Origin: Algoriphagus sp. PAP.12 | Lineage (GTDB): Bacteria > Bacteroidota > Bacteroidia > Cytophagales > Cyclobacteriaceae | NCBI RefSeq assembly: GCF_026652115.1 | Contig: NZ_JAPPSQ010000015.1 | Span: forward strand, 1 to 64,000 | DNA length: 64,000 nt | Direction: 5' to 3' | Shown here: positions 23,775 to 33,378 of the stretch, one piece after another | How the letters are laid out: each line of letters starts with the position of its first letter | Numbering within the stretch: the first letter of the stretch is position 1 | The notes under the pieces: model-generated | What the model was told of the DNA's origin: nothing | Database searches by the model: none | Seen by the model: the letters and a program-made list of their open reading frames with translations, nothing else | Program-made: the position numbers and the translations under genes

Positions 23775-26720
23775 ATGAGTTCAGACCAACCTAACCTATT
23801 GCCATTATTGCAAAAACTTTCAACCGAATTGGAAGGTGCTTTGCAATTTGATAGCCTTATCAAGACCCTTTATGCTACAGATGCTTCTGTTTATAGAGAA
23901 GTGCCTCTGGCGGTGTCTTTTCCTAAGTCAATCAAAGACATTCAAAAATTGATTCGATTTGCATCTGAGAACGGGACTTCACTGATTCCAAGGACTGCAG
24001 GGACATCACTGGCAGGGCAATGTGTGGGAAATGGGATTGTCGTGGACGTGTCTAAGAATTTCACTCAAATTCTCGAATTCAACAAAGAGGAGAGATGGGT
24101 TCGTGTACAACCTGGGGTTGTCCGGGATGAATTGAACCGTTTTTTGAAACCTCATGGACTTTTCTTTAGTCCTATCACATCCACTGCCAATCGTGCGATG
24201 ATCGGTGGAATGGTTGGAAATAACTCTTCTGGTACCACTTCTATCGTTTATGGTGTGACCCGAGACAAAGTGATTTCCTTGAATACCATCTTAAGTGATG
24301 GGGAAGAGGTGACGTTTGGAGAGTTGACTAGGGATGAATTTGAGGCAAAAAAAGGACTGAATACTCTTGAAGGGAAGGTATACCAAGAGATTTTTCAAGA
24401 GCTTGAAAAGGAGGAAGCAAGGACGGAGATTCATGCGCAGTTTCCAAAAAAATCTATTCATAGAAGAAATACAGGTTATGCAGTAGATGAATTGTTGAAG
24501 TCGGAGATCTTTGAAGGAGAGGAGAAATTCAACTTTTGTAAACTTTTGACAGGCTCAGAAGGTACATTAGCCTTCACAACTGAAATCAAGGTGAGTTTGG
24601 ATCCTCTTCCAGATCCGGTGGATATTGTGGTTGCGGCCCATTTTGAGACTATTCATGAAAGTATGAAGTCCTCTCAAGTCGCGATGAAACATCCTGCAGC
24701 TGCGGTGGAACTAATGGATAAAATAATTCTGGACTGTACCAAGGAAAGTATTGAGTACAGTAAAAATCGGGATTTTGTAGAAGGAGACCCTGAAGCTTTG
24801 TTGATGGTGGAGTTTCGAGGTAAGACCTTGGAAGAAGCCTTAGCAAAAGGTGAGGCTTTAGTAGCAGACTTGAAGGCAAATGGATTGGGATATGCTTATC
24901 CAGTAATTGGTCCAGAAAGGACGGCGTCCGCTTGGTCTTTGAGGGCCGCTGGTTTGGGATTACTTGCCAATATACCAGGGGATCCAAAAGCGGTGGCATG
25001 TATTGAGGATACCGCAGTGGATATTGAGGACTTGGCTGATTATATCGATCAGGTGGATGAAATGATGGAAGGTTTTAATCAGAAACCTGTTCATTATGCT
25101 CATGCAGGTGCTGGTGAGATTCACTTAAGACCGATTCTGGATTTGAAAACCAAGGAAGGGGTAGAAGATTTTTATAAAATTTCATTGGCTTCTGCAGAAT
25201 TGGTGAAAAAATTCCAAGGCTCTCTTAGTGGGGAACATGGCGATGGAAGGGTTCGTGCCGCTTTTATTCCCTTGATGGTGGGAGAAAAGAACTATGAGCT
25301 GGTCCGGCGTATCAAGTTTACATGGGATCCGAAGAATATTTTCAACCCAGGTAAGATTGTCGACGCGGCTCCAATGAATGAATTTCTTCGCTATGAGCCA
25401 GGAATGGAAACACCCGTTCATAAAACTGAATTGGATTTTTCAGCGACAGGAGGGATTCTTCGGATGGCAGAAAAATGCAATGGCTCTGGAGATTGTCGTA
25501 AACTTCCAGGTTCTGGAGGGACGATGTGTCCATCTTATATGGCAACTCGAAATGAAAGGGATGCTGTTCGGGGTAGGGCTAATACACTACGTGAGTTTTT
25601 GACAAGAGGAGAAAAGGAAAATCCTTTCGATCATCCGGAGATCAAGGAAGCTATGGATCTTTGCCTAAGCTGTAAAGGATGTACCTCAGAATGCCCTTCC
25701 AATGTCGATATGGCAAGCATGAAGGCAGAGTTCCTATATCAGTACCAAAAGACGAATGGAGTTCCACTTCGCGCGAAGGCTTTTTCTCATATCAATGAAT
25801 TGAATGAATTCGGTTCACTTGTTCCAGGAATAGCTAATTTCTTCCTCAATAACTCGGTGACGGGCGGAATGATGAAATCCATCCTGAACGTAGCTCCTGA
25901 GCGGAATCTGCCAGCAATTAGCTCTGTAAGTTTGAGGAAATGGTATAAAAAGAATTACGGTTCTCTTCCAGGAGCTGAAAAGCCTATCAAATCGGTTTAT
26001 TTCTTTGTGGATGAATTTACCAATCACAATGATACTGAGATTGGGATCAAGGCTATTTCATTGTTGAAAAAGCTGGGCTATGATGTCCAAGTAATCGATC
26101 ATCAGGAAAGTGGTCGTTCTGCCTTGTCTAAAGGTTTGCTTCCAAAAGCTAGAAAACATGCGGAAGCGAATGTAAAAGTTTTTGAAAAGCTGATTGACGG
26201 AAATACACCTTTGATCGGTTTGGAGCCCTCAGCCATTTTGAGTTTTAGAGATGAATATCCTCGGATAGTTGGCAAAGAATTGGTCGATGCTGCCAAAAAA
26301 TTAAAGTTTCATGTCAAGCTAATTGATGAGTTTTTAGCTCAAGAAGCAGCTGCAGGAAATATCAAATCAGAATCTTTCACTTCTAAAGAGCAAAAGATCA
26401 AATTGCATGGGCATTGCCATCAAAAGGCACTCTCTTCAGTCCTTTGGACCCAAAAGATTCTTTCATTACCCGCCAACTATTCTGTAGAAACGATTCCAAG
26501 TGGATGCTGTGGAATGGCGGGAAGCTTTGGTTATGAAAAAGAGCATTATGAAGTTTCTCAGCAAGTAGGAGAGCTGGTTCTTTTTCCAGCTGTTAGAAAA
26601 GCTGATTCTGATACATTGATCGCTGCGCCAGGAACTTCCTGTAGACATCAAATCGCAGATGGTACAGGCAAGAAAGCCAAGCATCCAGTTGAGATACTTT
26701 GGGAAGCTCTAGCTATTTAA
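23775..26720 (+). CDS. FAD-binding and (Fe-S)-binding oxidoreductase (GlcD/YdiJ type)
   Basis: A 981-residue two-part dehydrogenase. The N-terminal half (about 20-540) is a PCMH-type FAD domain with the FAD-oxidase C-domain (IPRTAGTSLAGQCVGNGIVVD, GGMVGNNSSGTTSIVYG, HYAHAGAGEIHLRP, GSLSGEHGDGRVRA). The C-terminal half has cysteines 568/574, a classic cluster CLSCKGCTSECP (C630, C633, C636, C640) and one CCG segment (GCCGMAGSF, C911-C912). This is the arrangement of GlcD-GlpC fusions such as E. coli YdiJ, which oxidise D-2-hydroxy acids (D-lactate or D-2-hydroxyglutarate) and pass electrons toward quinone. The exact substrate is undecided. ATG 23775 follows a TATTTTTG -7-like box by 3 nt. Confidence 0.9.
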   Translation: MSSDQPNLLPLLQKLSTELEGALQFDSLIKTLYATDASVYREVPLAVSFPKSIKDIQKLIRFASENGTSLIPRTAGTSLAGQCVGNGIVVDVSKNFTQILEFNKEERWVRVQPGVVRDELNRFLKPHGLFFSPITSTANRAMIGGMVGNNSSGTTSIVYGVTRDKVISLNTILSDGEEVTFGELTRDEFEAKKGLNTLEGKVYQEIFQELEKEEARTEIHAQFPKKSIHRRNTGYAVDELLKSEIFEGEEKFNFCKLLTGSEGTLAFTTEIKVSLDPLPDPVDIVVAAHFETIHESMKSSQVAMKHPAAAVELMDKIILDCTKESIEYSKNRDFVEGDPEALLMVEFRGKTLEEALAKGEALVADLKANGLGYAYPVIGPERTASAWSLRAAGLGLLANIPGDPKAVACIEDTAVDIEDLADYIDQVDEMMEGFNQKPVHYAHAGAGEIHLRPILDLKTKEGVEDFYKISLASAELVKKFQGSLSGEHGDGRVRAAFIPLMVGEKNYELVRRIKFTWDPKNIFNPGKIVDAAPMNEFLRYEPGMETPVHKTELDFSATGGILRMAEKCNGSGDCRKLPGSGGTMCPSYMATRNERDAVRGRANTLREFLTRGEKENPFDHPEIKEAMDLCLSCKGCTSECPSNVDMASMKAEFLYQYQKTNGVPLRAKAFSHINELNEFGSLVPGIANFFLNNSVTGGMMKSILNVAPERNLPAISSVSLRKWYKKNYGSLPGAEKPIKSVYFFVDEFTNHNDTEIGIKAISLLKKLGYDVQVIDHQESGRSALSKGLLPKARKHAEANVKVFEKLIDGNTPLIGLEPSAILSFRDEYPRIVGKELVDAAKKLKFHVKLIDEFLAQEAAAGNIKSESFTSKEQKIKLHGHCHQKALSSVLWTQKILSLPANYSVETIPSGCCGMAGSFGYEKEHYEVSQQVGELVLFPAVRKADSDTLIAAPGTSCRHQIADGTGKKAKHPVEILWEALAI

Positions 26721-26743
26721 GCCAGGGCTTCCATTTTCATTGA

Positions 26744-27940
26744 TTAATCGAACTTCACTTTGTATTTGATCAGAATAGGGTCTTCGAATCCATTAAGTTC
26801 AGATAATTGTTTTTCTAGAACTTCTCCAAAAGTACCAAAAGAGCCCTTCTCCAAAGCATATATCCAGTCTTCAGTTTGGAGAACATCGTAGAAATAACCG
26901 TCTTTGGCATCACCAAACCCATTGGACCATCCTGCCAAAGAAGGGAACGCGACAGCTTTTTGACTTTCATGATCGATGAATACTTCATGGATAGGAAAGC
27001 TACGCATATTTGACATTTCCATATCGGGATTGGGAGACAAGGCAAAGGTCTTGATTTTTGAAATTGAATCGGTATACTGGATTTTTCCCATATTGAATGC
27101 ATAGGGTTGGTTGACAACAGTAGACTCAAAATCTTGCGCATCCATATTTAAGTCATCTTTCGCCATCTTTCGATCACCAAAATCGATAACAGAGAACGCT
27201 TCTGTTTTTCCTTCCTTGAACAAAAAGAGAGTGTCTGAAAATGCATAATTCAAGACATGAGTTTTAGTATCAATTTGAGCGATTTCACCTTCACTGATTT
27301 CTGCAGTTAATGCGGTTGCTCGCATAGGAAGATCGGAAATGCTATTTGTAGCTGAGTTGTAAGTTTTAAAAACCGGATAAGTCCCATTTTCATCCAATTC
27401 ACCCATAAACATCGGGGACAGTAGCCATTTTCCGGGAGAATATTCTAAAAAGGTCAATAAGAAAGGGAATGATTCACTTAGCTTTTGACTTCCGATAAAT
27501 TCGAAATCAGGAAGTAGAAAAGATTTGAGAACGCCGCTTCCAACCGAAATAGTCAAAGTATCTTGAATTAGGTTCATTCCTTGAATAAACTGGTATTCTT
27601 CTGGGCCATCTCCTGCTTTATCTATGGTTTTAAGATGTTCTCCAGCAAGATCAAAAAGGTGGATTTTGGCATCAGGATTACAGATTGTAGAATAGATCAT
27701 CCTTTCATCTTGTACCAGCAATCTCCATACGCTGCAATTCAAATTAACAGGGGAATCTGAATCGTTTTTTAATGGGATAAACTCGATGGACTCAATAGCC
27801 TCATCAAAAGGTACAATAGTACTTTCATTGATCTGGACATTTATTGATTTTTTACTTTCCTCATGCTTGGTTGTGCATGAGTATAGAACAATTCCTGAGA
27901 AAAGGAATGTCAAAAATGGGGAGCTTAAAAATTTCTTCAT
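26744..27940 (-). CDS. 6-bladed beta-propeller lipoprotein
   Basis: A 398-residue lipoprotein with signal peptide and lipobox VLYSC (Cys22). The beginning of the mature part, ESIEFIPLKNDSDSPV, and the segment IHLFDLAGEHLKTIDKAGDGPEEYQFI are the hallmark of the Bacteroidota 6-bladed beta-propeller family (PF17170 type). Function is unknown; such proteins are outer-membrane-linked and often near TonB-dependent systems, which are absent here. It converges on the dehydrogenase gene 23 bp away and has its own upstream gap of 84 bp containing the mscS terminator. Confidence 0.8.
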   Translation of the reverse strand: MKKFLSSPFLTFLFSGIVLYSCTTKHEESKKSINVQINESTIVPFDEAIESIEFIPLKNDSDSPVNLNCSVWRLLVQDERMIYSTICNPDAKIHLFDLAGEHLKTIDKAGDGPEEYQFIQGMNLIQDTLTISVGSGVLKSFLLPDFEFIGSQKLSESFPFLLTFLEYSPGKWLLSPMFMGELDENGTYPVFKTYNSATNSISDLPMRATALTAEISEGEIAQIDTKTHVLNYAFSDTLFLFKEGKTEAFSVIDFGDRKMAKDDLNMDAQDFESTVVNQPYAFNMGKIQYTDSISKIKTFALSPNPDMEMSNMRSFPIHEVFIDHESQKAVAFPSLAGWSNGFGDAKDGYFYDVLQTEDWIYALEKGSFGTFGEVLEKQLSELNGFEDPILIKYKVKFD

Positions 27941-27972
27941 GGATTGAAACTAATTCAACCAAGCTAAAAAAG

Positions 27973-28002
27973 AAAAGACTGGGAACTAAGTCCCAGTCTT
28001 TT
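27973..28002 (-). terminator. Terminator downstream of mscS
   Basis: A perfect 12-bp stem (27973-27984 with 27991-28002) with a 6-nt loop. On the minus strand it is followed by CTTTTTT, so it ends the mscS transcript whose stop is at 28025. Confidence 0.85.
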
Positions 28003-28024
28003 AATTCATTTTAACAGAAGCAGA

Positions 28025-28843
28025 TTATGCCTTCCCTTCCGGATAAAAATGATGTACATCTCTTTGAGGGAATGGTATTCCGATTCCAGCTTGATCAAAT
28101 GCTTTTTTGATGTTTTCCTGCATGTAAAAATGGACATTCCAGAAATCTTCAGTTTTACACCATGGCCGAACAGCAAAATTCACTGAAGAATCACCCAGTT
28201 CGGAAACCAAAATATCAACTGGCTGTGATTGGTCAATAAATTCACATGAGGCGGCTACCTTTTCAATGACACTCCTTGCTTGATCAATATCAGCTCCATA
28301 GCTGATTCCAAAAGTCATAGGTACTTTTCTTATTGGATTCATTGTCAAGTTTTCCAATGGGTTCGATGCTATCGCTCCATTTGGAACGATGATGACTCTA
28401 TTGTCCAATGTGGTCATTATCGTATTGAAAATCTGGATTTCTTTGACTGTACCAGAATATCCATTGGTTACGATGAAATCTCCAACTCGGAAAGGCTTAA
28501 AAAACAAAATTAGGATTCCAGCCGCCATATGGCTGAGATTCCCTTGCAAAGCCAAACCAATAGCAAAGGCTAAAGCCGAGAATATGGCAATAAATGAAGT
28601 TACTTCAATTCCAAACATGGATGCAGCACTCAAAAGCACCAAAAGCTTCAGAGTGATGTTGATCATGGAATTTAGGAAAGGAGCAAGGGACTTGTCCACA
28701 TTGTTCTTTTCCATAGATTTTTTGATTTTGGAGGAGATCAATCCTGCAATCCAAAACCCAATAACCAGGGTGATAATGGCTCCTAAAACTTTGGGAGCAT
28801 AGGTGTAGACTTGGTCTAAAATTTTTGAAATATCAAAATCCAT
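28025..28843 (-). CDS. Small-conductance mechanosensitive channel (MscS family)
   Basis: A 272-residue MscS-type channel, the minimal size of the E. coli family. It has three N-terminal membrane segments (about 17-37, 60-80, 83-110), the pore helix with small residues (AFAIGLALQGNLSHMAAGILIL), the beta-domain FRVGDFIVTNGYSGTVKEI, TTLDNRVIIVPNG, and a C-terminal alpha/beta domain ending in GIGIPFPQRDVHHFYP. It releases solutes during hypoosmotic shock. The gene stands alone, with its own terminator. Confidence 0.93.
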   Translation of the reverse strand: MDFDISKILDQVYTYAPKVLGAIITLVIGFWIAGLISSKIKKSMEKNNVDKSLAPFLNSMINITLKLLVLLSAASMFGIEVTSFIAIFSALAFAIGLALQGNLSHMAAGILILFFKPFRVGDFIVTNGYSGTVKEIQIFNTIMTTLDNRVIIVPNGAIASNPLENLTMNPIRKVPMTFGISYGADIDQARSVIEKVAASCEFIDQSQPVDILVSELGDSSVNFAVRPWCKTEDFWNVHFYMQENIKKAFDQAGIGIPFPQRDVHHFYPEGKA

Positions 28844-29002
28844 AGTTGAAAATTGTTTGGTAAAACAGAGTATGGAATGTTCTGTTTTACAATTAAAATT
28901 TTAATTGACTCAAACAATTTGATTAATTTTTCTGTAGGGGAAAAATAAAATGGATGGAAATATGTGTTTTTTAAAGTGGAATTAACTGTTTCTTAATAAT
29001 TA

Positions 29003-29959
29003 TTAGGAGAATATTTTTCTAAGTAAATATTCAATACATCTCGCGGCCAATCTTGCGGTAGCATTATCTTGATCAAACCTCGGATTTAATTCAACCACAT
29101 CAAGTGAGATCATTTTTTTGCTTTTTGCGATCAACTCAAAGACTTTAAATGCAATCTGAGGATTGAAGCCCATCGGAGAAGGAGCGGATACTCCGGGAGC
29201 AAATGCCGAAGCAAATCCATCCAAATCAATCGTGAGATAAACCTTATTCACTGAATCCAAAAACCAGATGATTTGCTCCTCGATGTATTCCCAATTTTGA
29301 AGTCGAAATTGCTCCATTACCAAATAATTGGCATTTACATTTTTGGCAGTATTAAAGAGGGATTGGGGGTTGGCTGCCCGCTGGATACCTAAAGCTAAAT
29401 ACCGGAACTGATCAGGGAATTCTTCATATAATTGATAAAATGGAGAGCCTGAATGTCCCTTTCCATTGACCAAAGGTCTAAGATCAAAATGGGCATCTAG
29501 GTTGATAATACCCAACTTTTCTCCCTTAGGGTGTAAATGTTGTAGAATGCCCTTTCCATGCGCGTACGCCAAATCATGACCACCTCCTAAAAGGACAGGA
29601 AAATGCTTGTTTCTAAGCAAATCAAGGACTGTTTCAGAGATTTTTTGCTGGGTACTTTCCAAGTCATTGCCTGAAGTCACTATGTCTCCATAATCAAGAA
29701 TCTGACTATTATCATTCAAATGAAAGGCAGTTCCGGCTAGAAACTTGCGAATCAAATCAGGTCCTTCTTTTGCTCCGGGCCTTCCCTGATTTCTCTTGAC
29801 TCCTTCTTCTCCCGGATAACCTAAAATGCCTATTTTCCTGCCTGTTTCTGATGAAAAATTGAAGTCTGATATGCATTGGACAAACTGGTACCAATATTCA
29901 GGTTCTGAGGTTTTTCTTCCTGTCCAAATTTCCTGATTCGGGTTTTGATGTAGGCTCAT
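29003..29959 (-). CDS. hutG: Formimidoylglutamase
   Basis: A 318-residue arginase/agmatinase-superfamily enzyme that splits N-formimidoyl-L-glutamate to L-glutamate and formamide, the last hut step. Mn ligands are visible in GGGHDLAYAHG (about 121-131), NLDAHFDLRP (about 155-164) and LTIDLDGFA (about 239-247). Identification as HutG rather than another ureohydrolase rests on its place directly after hutU on the same strand. It is the distal gene of the hut cluster, but a hairpin between hutU and hutG may attenuate it. Confidence 0.93.
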   Translation of the reverse strand: MSLHQNPNQEIWTGRKTSEPEYWYQFVQCISDFNFSSETGRKIGILGYPGEEGVKRNQGRPGAKEGPDLIRKFLAGTAFHLNDNSQILDYGDIVTSGNDLESTQQKISETVLDLLRNKHFPVLLGGGHDLAYAHGKGILQHLHPKGEKLGIINLDAHFDLRPLVNGKGHSGSPFYQLYEEFPDQFRYLALGIQRAANPQSLFNTAKNVNANYLVMEQFRLQNWEYIEEQIIWFLDSVNKVYLTIDLDGFASAFAPGVSAPSPMGFNPQIAFKVFELIAKSKKMISLDVVELNPRFDQDNATARLAARCIEYLLRKIFS

Positions 29960-30016
29960 GGATAAATGGTTTTAATAAAAGTAAGAAACAAGTTTGCTCT
30001 TTTTTTGAAAATGAAA

Positions 30017-30053
30017 AAAGCCTTGAAAGGAAAAGAATCCAATTCAAGGCTTT
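30017..30053 (-). terminator. Terminator or attenuator between hutU and hutG
   Basis: An 11-bp perfect stem (30017-30027 with 30043-30053) with a 15-nt loop, and T6 following on the minus strand, lies 18 bp after hutU stop (30072) and 58 bp before hutG. It would reduce hutG expression relative to hutU unless hutG has its own promoter. Confidence 0.65.
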
Positions 30054-30071
30054 ACGACAAATTATCCCTGA

Positions 30072-32072
30072 TTAGTCGATGTTTTGCAAAATTGATTCAT
30101 CCACCAAGTTTGGAAGAGTGACTTTCAATGAAGGAGTTCTATCCATTTCTCTTTGGATGGCTTCCAAAGACCCCGAATTTCTTGCCCAAGCTCTTCTTGC
30201 AATTCCATTGTTGACGTCGTAGAAAAGCATGGATTTGAGGTTGTTTTCTGCCTTTTGACTGCCGTCCAAAACCATCCCAAAACCACCATTAACCACTTCT
30301 CCCCAGCCAACGCCACCACCATTATGGATAGAAACCCAGGTAGCACCTCTGAAGCTGTCTCCAATCACGTTTTGGATTGCCATATCAGCAGTGAACCTAC
30401 TTCCATCATAAATATTGGATGTCTCGCGAAAGGGTGAGTCAGTACCACTGACATCATGATGGTCTCTTCCCAAAACGATAGGGGCAGAAATTTCCCCTGA
30501 AGAAATCGCTTGGTTGAAAGCTTGGGCAATTTTAGCTCGACCTTCAGCGTCCGCATATAAGATTCGGGCTTGAGAACCAACCACCAATTTATTCTTCTCA
30601 GCTTCTTCGATCCAAGTGATATTGTCCTGCATTTGCTGCTGAATTGAAGCAGGGGAGGAATGCATGATTTCTTTCAAAACTGAAGCAGCAATTTGGTCAG
30701 ATTTTCTTAGATCCTCGGATTTTCCTGAAGTACAAACCCATCGGAATGGACCAAATCCGTAATCAAAACACATCGGTCCCAAAATGTCCTGAACATAGCT
30801 TGGATAGCGGAAATCAATTCCATTCCCCGCCATTACATCTCCTCCAGCTCTGGATGCCTCTAAAAGGAATGCATTTCCATAATCAAAAAAGTATGTCCCT
30901 CTAGCCGTATGTTTGTTGATGGCGGCAGCATGCCTACGGAGAGATTCCTGAACTTTCTCTTTAAAAAGCTCAGGGTTTTCGGCCATCATTTCATTCGATT
31001 CTTCCAAAGAAAGCCCAACTGGATAGTAACCTCCGGCCCAAGGATTATGAAGGGAAGTTTGATCTGAACCCAATTCAATAAATAGGTTTTCAGTATCGAA
31101 TCTCTCCCAAACGTCTACGATATTTCCTATAAAAGCGATGGATACAACTTCTTCATTTGTTTTTGCTTTTTGAACTCGATCAACCAAAGTATCCAAGTCA
31201 TCGATCAATTCGTCCACCCACCCTTGCTCATGACGTTTGGTTGCAGCGCTTGGATTGACTTCAGCACAGATAGTAATACAGCCTGCAATATTTCCCGCTT
31301 TAGGTTGGGCGCCGCTCATTCCTCCTAAGCCAGCGGTTAAAAAGATTTTCCCATTAGGGCTAATTCCTGAACCTAATTTCTTCCGAAAAGCATTCATTAT
31401 AGTGATGGTTGTCCCATGAACGATTCCTTGTGGTCCAATGTACATGTAAGAACCCGCCGTCATCTGTCCATATTGAGTGACTCCTAAGGCGTTGAATTTC
31501 TCCCAATCCAATGGCTTGGAATAATTAGGAATCATCATCCCATTGGTCACGATTACTCTTGGGGCATTTGCTGAAGAAGGGAATAGTCCCATGGGATGTC
31601 CAGAATACATGTGGAGAGTTTGCTCCTCCGACATCTCGGACAAGTATTTCATGGTCAGCAGGTATTGTGCCCAGTTTTGGAATACCGCACCATTTCCACC
31701 GTATGTGATCAATTCTTCAGGATGCTGCGCAACTGCAGGATCTAAATTGTTTTGGATCATCAACATAATGGCTGCCGCAGATTTGCTTTGAGCAGGATAC
31801 TCTTCGATTGGTCTGGCATACATTTCATATTCTGGCATAAATCGATACATATAGATTCTACCAAAATCTTTAAGTTCATCCATGAATTCCTGAGCTAAAA
31901 CTGAATGCCATTCTTTGGGAAAATATCTCAAGGCATTGCTCAAAGCCAACTTTTTCTCATCAGAAGAAAGAACATCTTGCCTTTTTGGAGCATGGGAAAT
32001 TGAGGCGTTTCTTACTTTTTTTGGAGGGAATTGAGAGGGGATTCCTTGCTTGATATGTTCTTGAAAAGTCAT
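30072..32072 (-). CDS. hutU: Urocanate hydratase
   Basis: A 666-residue urocanase, which adds water to urocanate to give 4-imidazolone-5-propionate with tightly bound NAD as electrophile. Typical segments are QGIVHGTTITIMNAFRK, AGLGGMSGAQPKAG (NAD-binding), SLEESNEMM, MCFDYGFGPFRWVCTSG and GWGEVVNGGFGMVLDG. At 666 residues it is longer than the ~555-residue proteobacterial HutU and belongs to the longer urocanase type found in several other phyla. It lies 41 bp after hutI. Confidence 0.95.
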   Translation of the reverse strand: MTFQEHIKQGIPSQFPPKKVRNASISHAPKRQDVLSSDEKKLALSNALRYFPKEWHSVLAQEFMDELKDFGRIYMYRFMPEYEMYARPIEEYPAQSKSAAAIMLMIQNNLDPAVAQHPEELITYGGNGAVFQNWAQYLLTMKYLSEMSEEQTLHMYSGHPMGLFPSSANAPRVIVTNGMMIPNYSKPLDWEKFNALGVTQYGQMTAGSYMYIGPQGIVHGTTITIMNAFRKKLGSGISPNGKIFLTAGLGGMSGAQPKAGNIAGCITICAEVNPSAATKRHEQGWVDELIDDLDTLVDRVQKAKTNEEVVSIAFIGNIVDVWERFDTENLFIELGSDQTSLHNPWAGGYYPVGLSLEESNEMMAENPELFKEKVQESLRRHAAAINKHTARGTYFFDYGNAFLLEASRAGGDVMAGNGIDFRYPSYVQDILGPMCFDYGFGPFRWVCTSGKSEDLRKSDQIAASVLKEIMHSSPASIQQQMQDNITWIEEAEKNKLVVGSQARILYADAEGRAKIAQAFNQAISSGEISAPIVLGRDHHDVSGTDSPFRETSNIYDGSRFTADMAIQNVIGDSFRGATWVSIHNGGGVGWGEVVNGGFGMVLDGSQKAENNLKSMLFYDVNNGIARRAWARNSGSLEAIQREMDRTPSLKVTLPNLVDESILQNID

Positions 32073-32113
32073 GAGGTTGATTTTCTAAATATGGGAAATT
32101 GGGCTTAGTGGGC

Positions 32114-33367
32114 TTATTTTTTAGGAGTGGGTACTTTTTTTCCAGATTTCCAGACCTGAGCTGGTTTTAATTTTCCCTGTTGGTAGAGTATTTCCTGGTA
32201 ATTGGAAGTGGGGTATAAGACAAAATCTGCCTTTTGACCAGCTACTAATTTCCCTCGATCTTGAAGTCCAAGGGCTGCAGCAGCTCTAAACGTGATTCCT
32301 GCAAAAACTTCGGCGGTGCTTAATTTTTCAAAAGTTGCCAAGATCGAAGCTTGTGTAATCAAATCTCCCATTGGGGCAGAGCCGGGATTCCAGTCTGTGG
32401 CAATTGCCAAAGAGCCCCCTAGATCCAAAAGTTTTCTTGCCGGCGTAAATCCACACCCGAGACCTAAAGAAGCACCGGGAAGCGCAACTCCGATAGTGTT
32501 TGATTTTGCAAGTCTCTGAATATCTTCATCAGTAGAAGCCTCCAAATGATCGGCAGAAATAGCACCAACCTGGACCGCCGCTTCGGATCCACCAGAGCTG
32601 AATTGGTCTGCATGGACGGTCAAATCAAAGCCCATTTCTTTGGCCTTTTGGAAATAGGGTAAAATCTGCTCCGGTGAAAAAGCCGATTTCTCCACAAAAG
32701 CATCTACCCGCTTACTTAATTTTTCTCTTTTGAGGAGAGGAAGAAGTCGTTTGACCAACTCTTCTAAATATTCATCGGTTGTTCCCTGAAAATCTTTGGG
32801 TAGCATATGGGCCGCAAGACAGGTTGAAATCAAATCAGCTTTGGTTTTGGCCTGGGCTTTATGAATAGCCGTTAGCATCTTGATTTCTTCCAAAGTAGAA
32901 AGGCCGTAGCCGCTTTTCACCTCAATGGTCGTAACACCTTCTCGTAGATGTCTATCAGCTCTTTCTGTAATGCCTTTTGCCAGTTCTGAGGCACTTAATT
33001 TCCTTGTTTGGGTAACCGTATCCCAAATTCCACCTCCTGAAGCTGCAATCTCCAGATAGGATTTTCCAGCATTTCGCATAGCAAAGTCTTTTGCTCTGCT
33101 ACCACCAAAACAAATATGAGTGTGACAATCAACTAAGCCAGGAATCGCTACGAAATCCTGATTTAGGTCAACTCTCATTACTTCTGATAAGTCTGACCTT
33201 TTTCGAAGGTCTTCATATTGGCCAACCTCAAGGATTCTGTCATCTTCGATAAGTATTCCTCCCTTAGAAATCACCTCCAATTGGTCGTCAGTGATAGCTC
33301 CCTTTTGTGGTAAGCCTTTCAAGCTTACCAACTGATGGATAGGACCAATTAACTTTTTGTTTTTCAT
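32114..33367 (-). CDS. hutI: Imidazolonepropionase
   Basis: A 417-residue amidohydrolase-superfamily enzyme that hydrolyses 4-imidazolone-5-propionate to N-formimidoyl-L-glutamate. The metal-binding motif is VDCHTHICFGGSRAKDF (about 77-93), with HADQFSSGG (about 247-255) and ATDWNPGSAPMGDL (about 323-336, catalytic Asp). Length is normal. It starts 11 bp after hutH and precedes hutU, giving the order H-I-U-G. Confidence 0.95.
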   Translation of the reverse strand: MKNKKLIGPIHQLVSLKGLPQKGAITDDQLEVISKGGILIEDDRILEVGQYEDLRKRSDLSEVMRVDLNQDFVAIPGLVDCHTHICFGGSRAKDFAMRNAGKSYLEIAASGGGIWDTVTQTRKLSASELAKGITERADRHLREGVTTIEVKSGYGLSTLEEIKMLTAIHKAQAKTKADLISTCLAAHMLPKDFQGTTDEYLEELVKRLLPLLKREKLSKRVDAFVEKSAFSPEQILPYFQKAKEMGFDLTVHADQFSSGGSEAAVQVGAISADHLEASTDEDIQRLAKSNTIGVALPGASLGLGCGFTPARKLLDLGGSLAIATDWNPGSAPMGDLITQASILATFEKLSTAEVFAGITFRAAAALGLQDRGKLVAGQKADFVLYPTSNYQEILYQQGKLKPAQVWKSGKKVPTPKK

Positions 33368-33378
33368 GGAGTTTGGGT

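Noticed and set aside
24649..24999. Minus-strand proline/leucine-rich open frame in the FAD/Fe-S dehydrogenase
   Set aside because: Overlaps a strongly conserved enzyme on the other strand, and the composition is typical of antisense translation.
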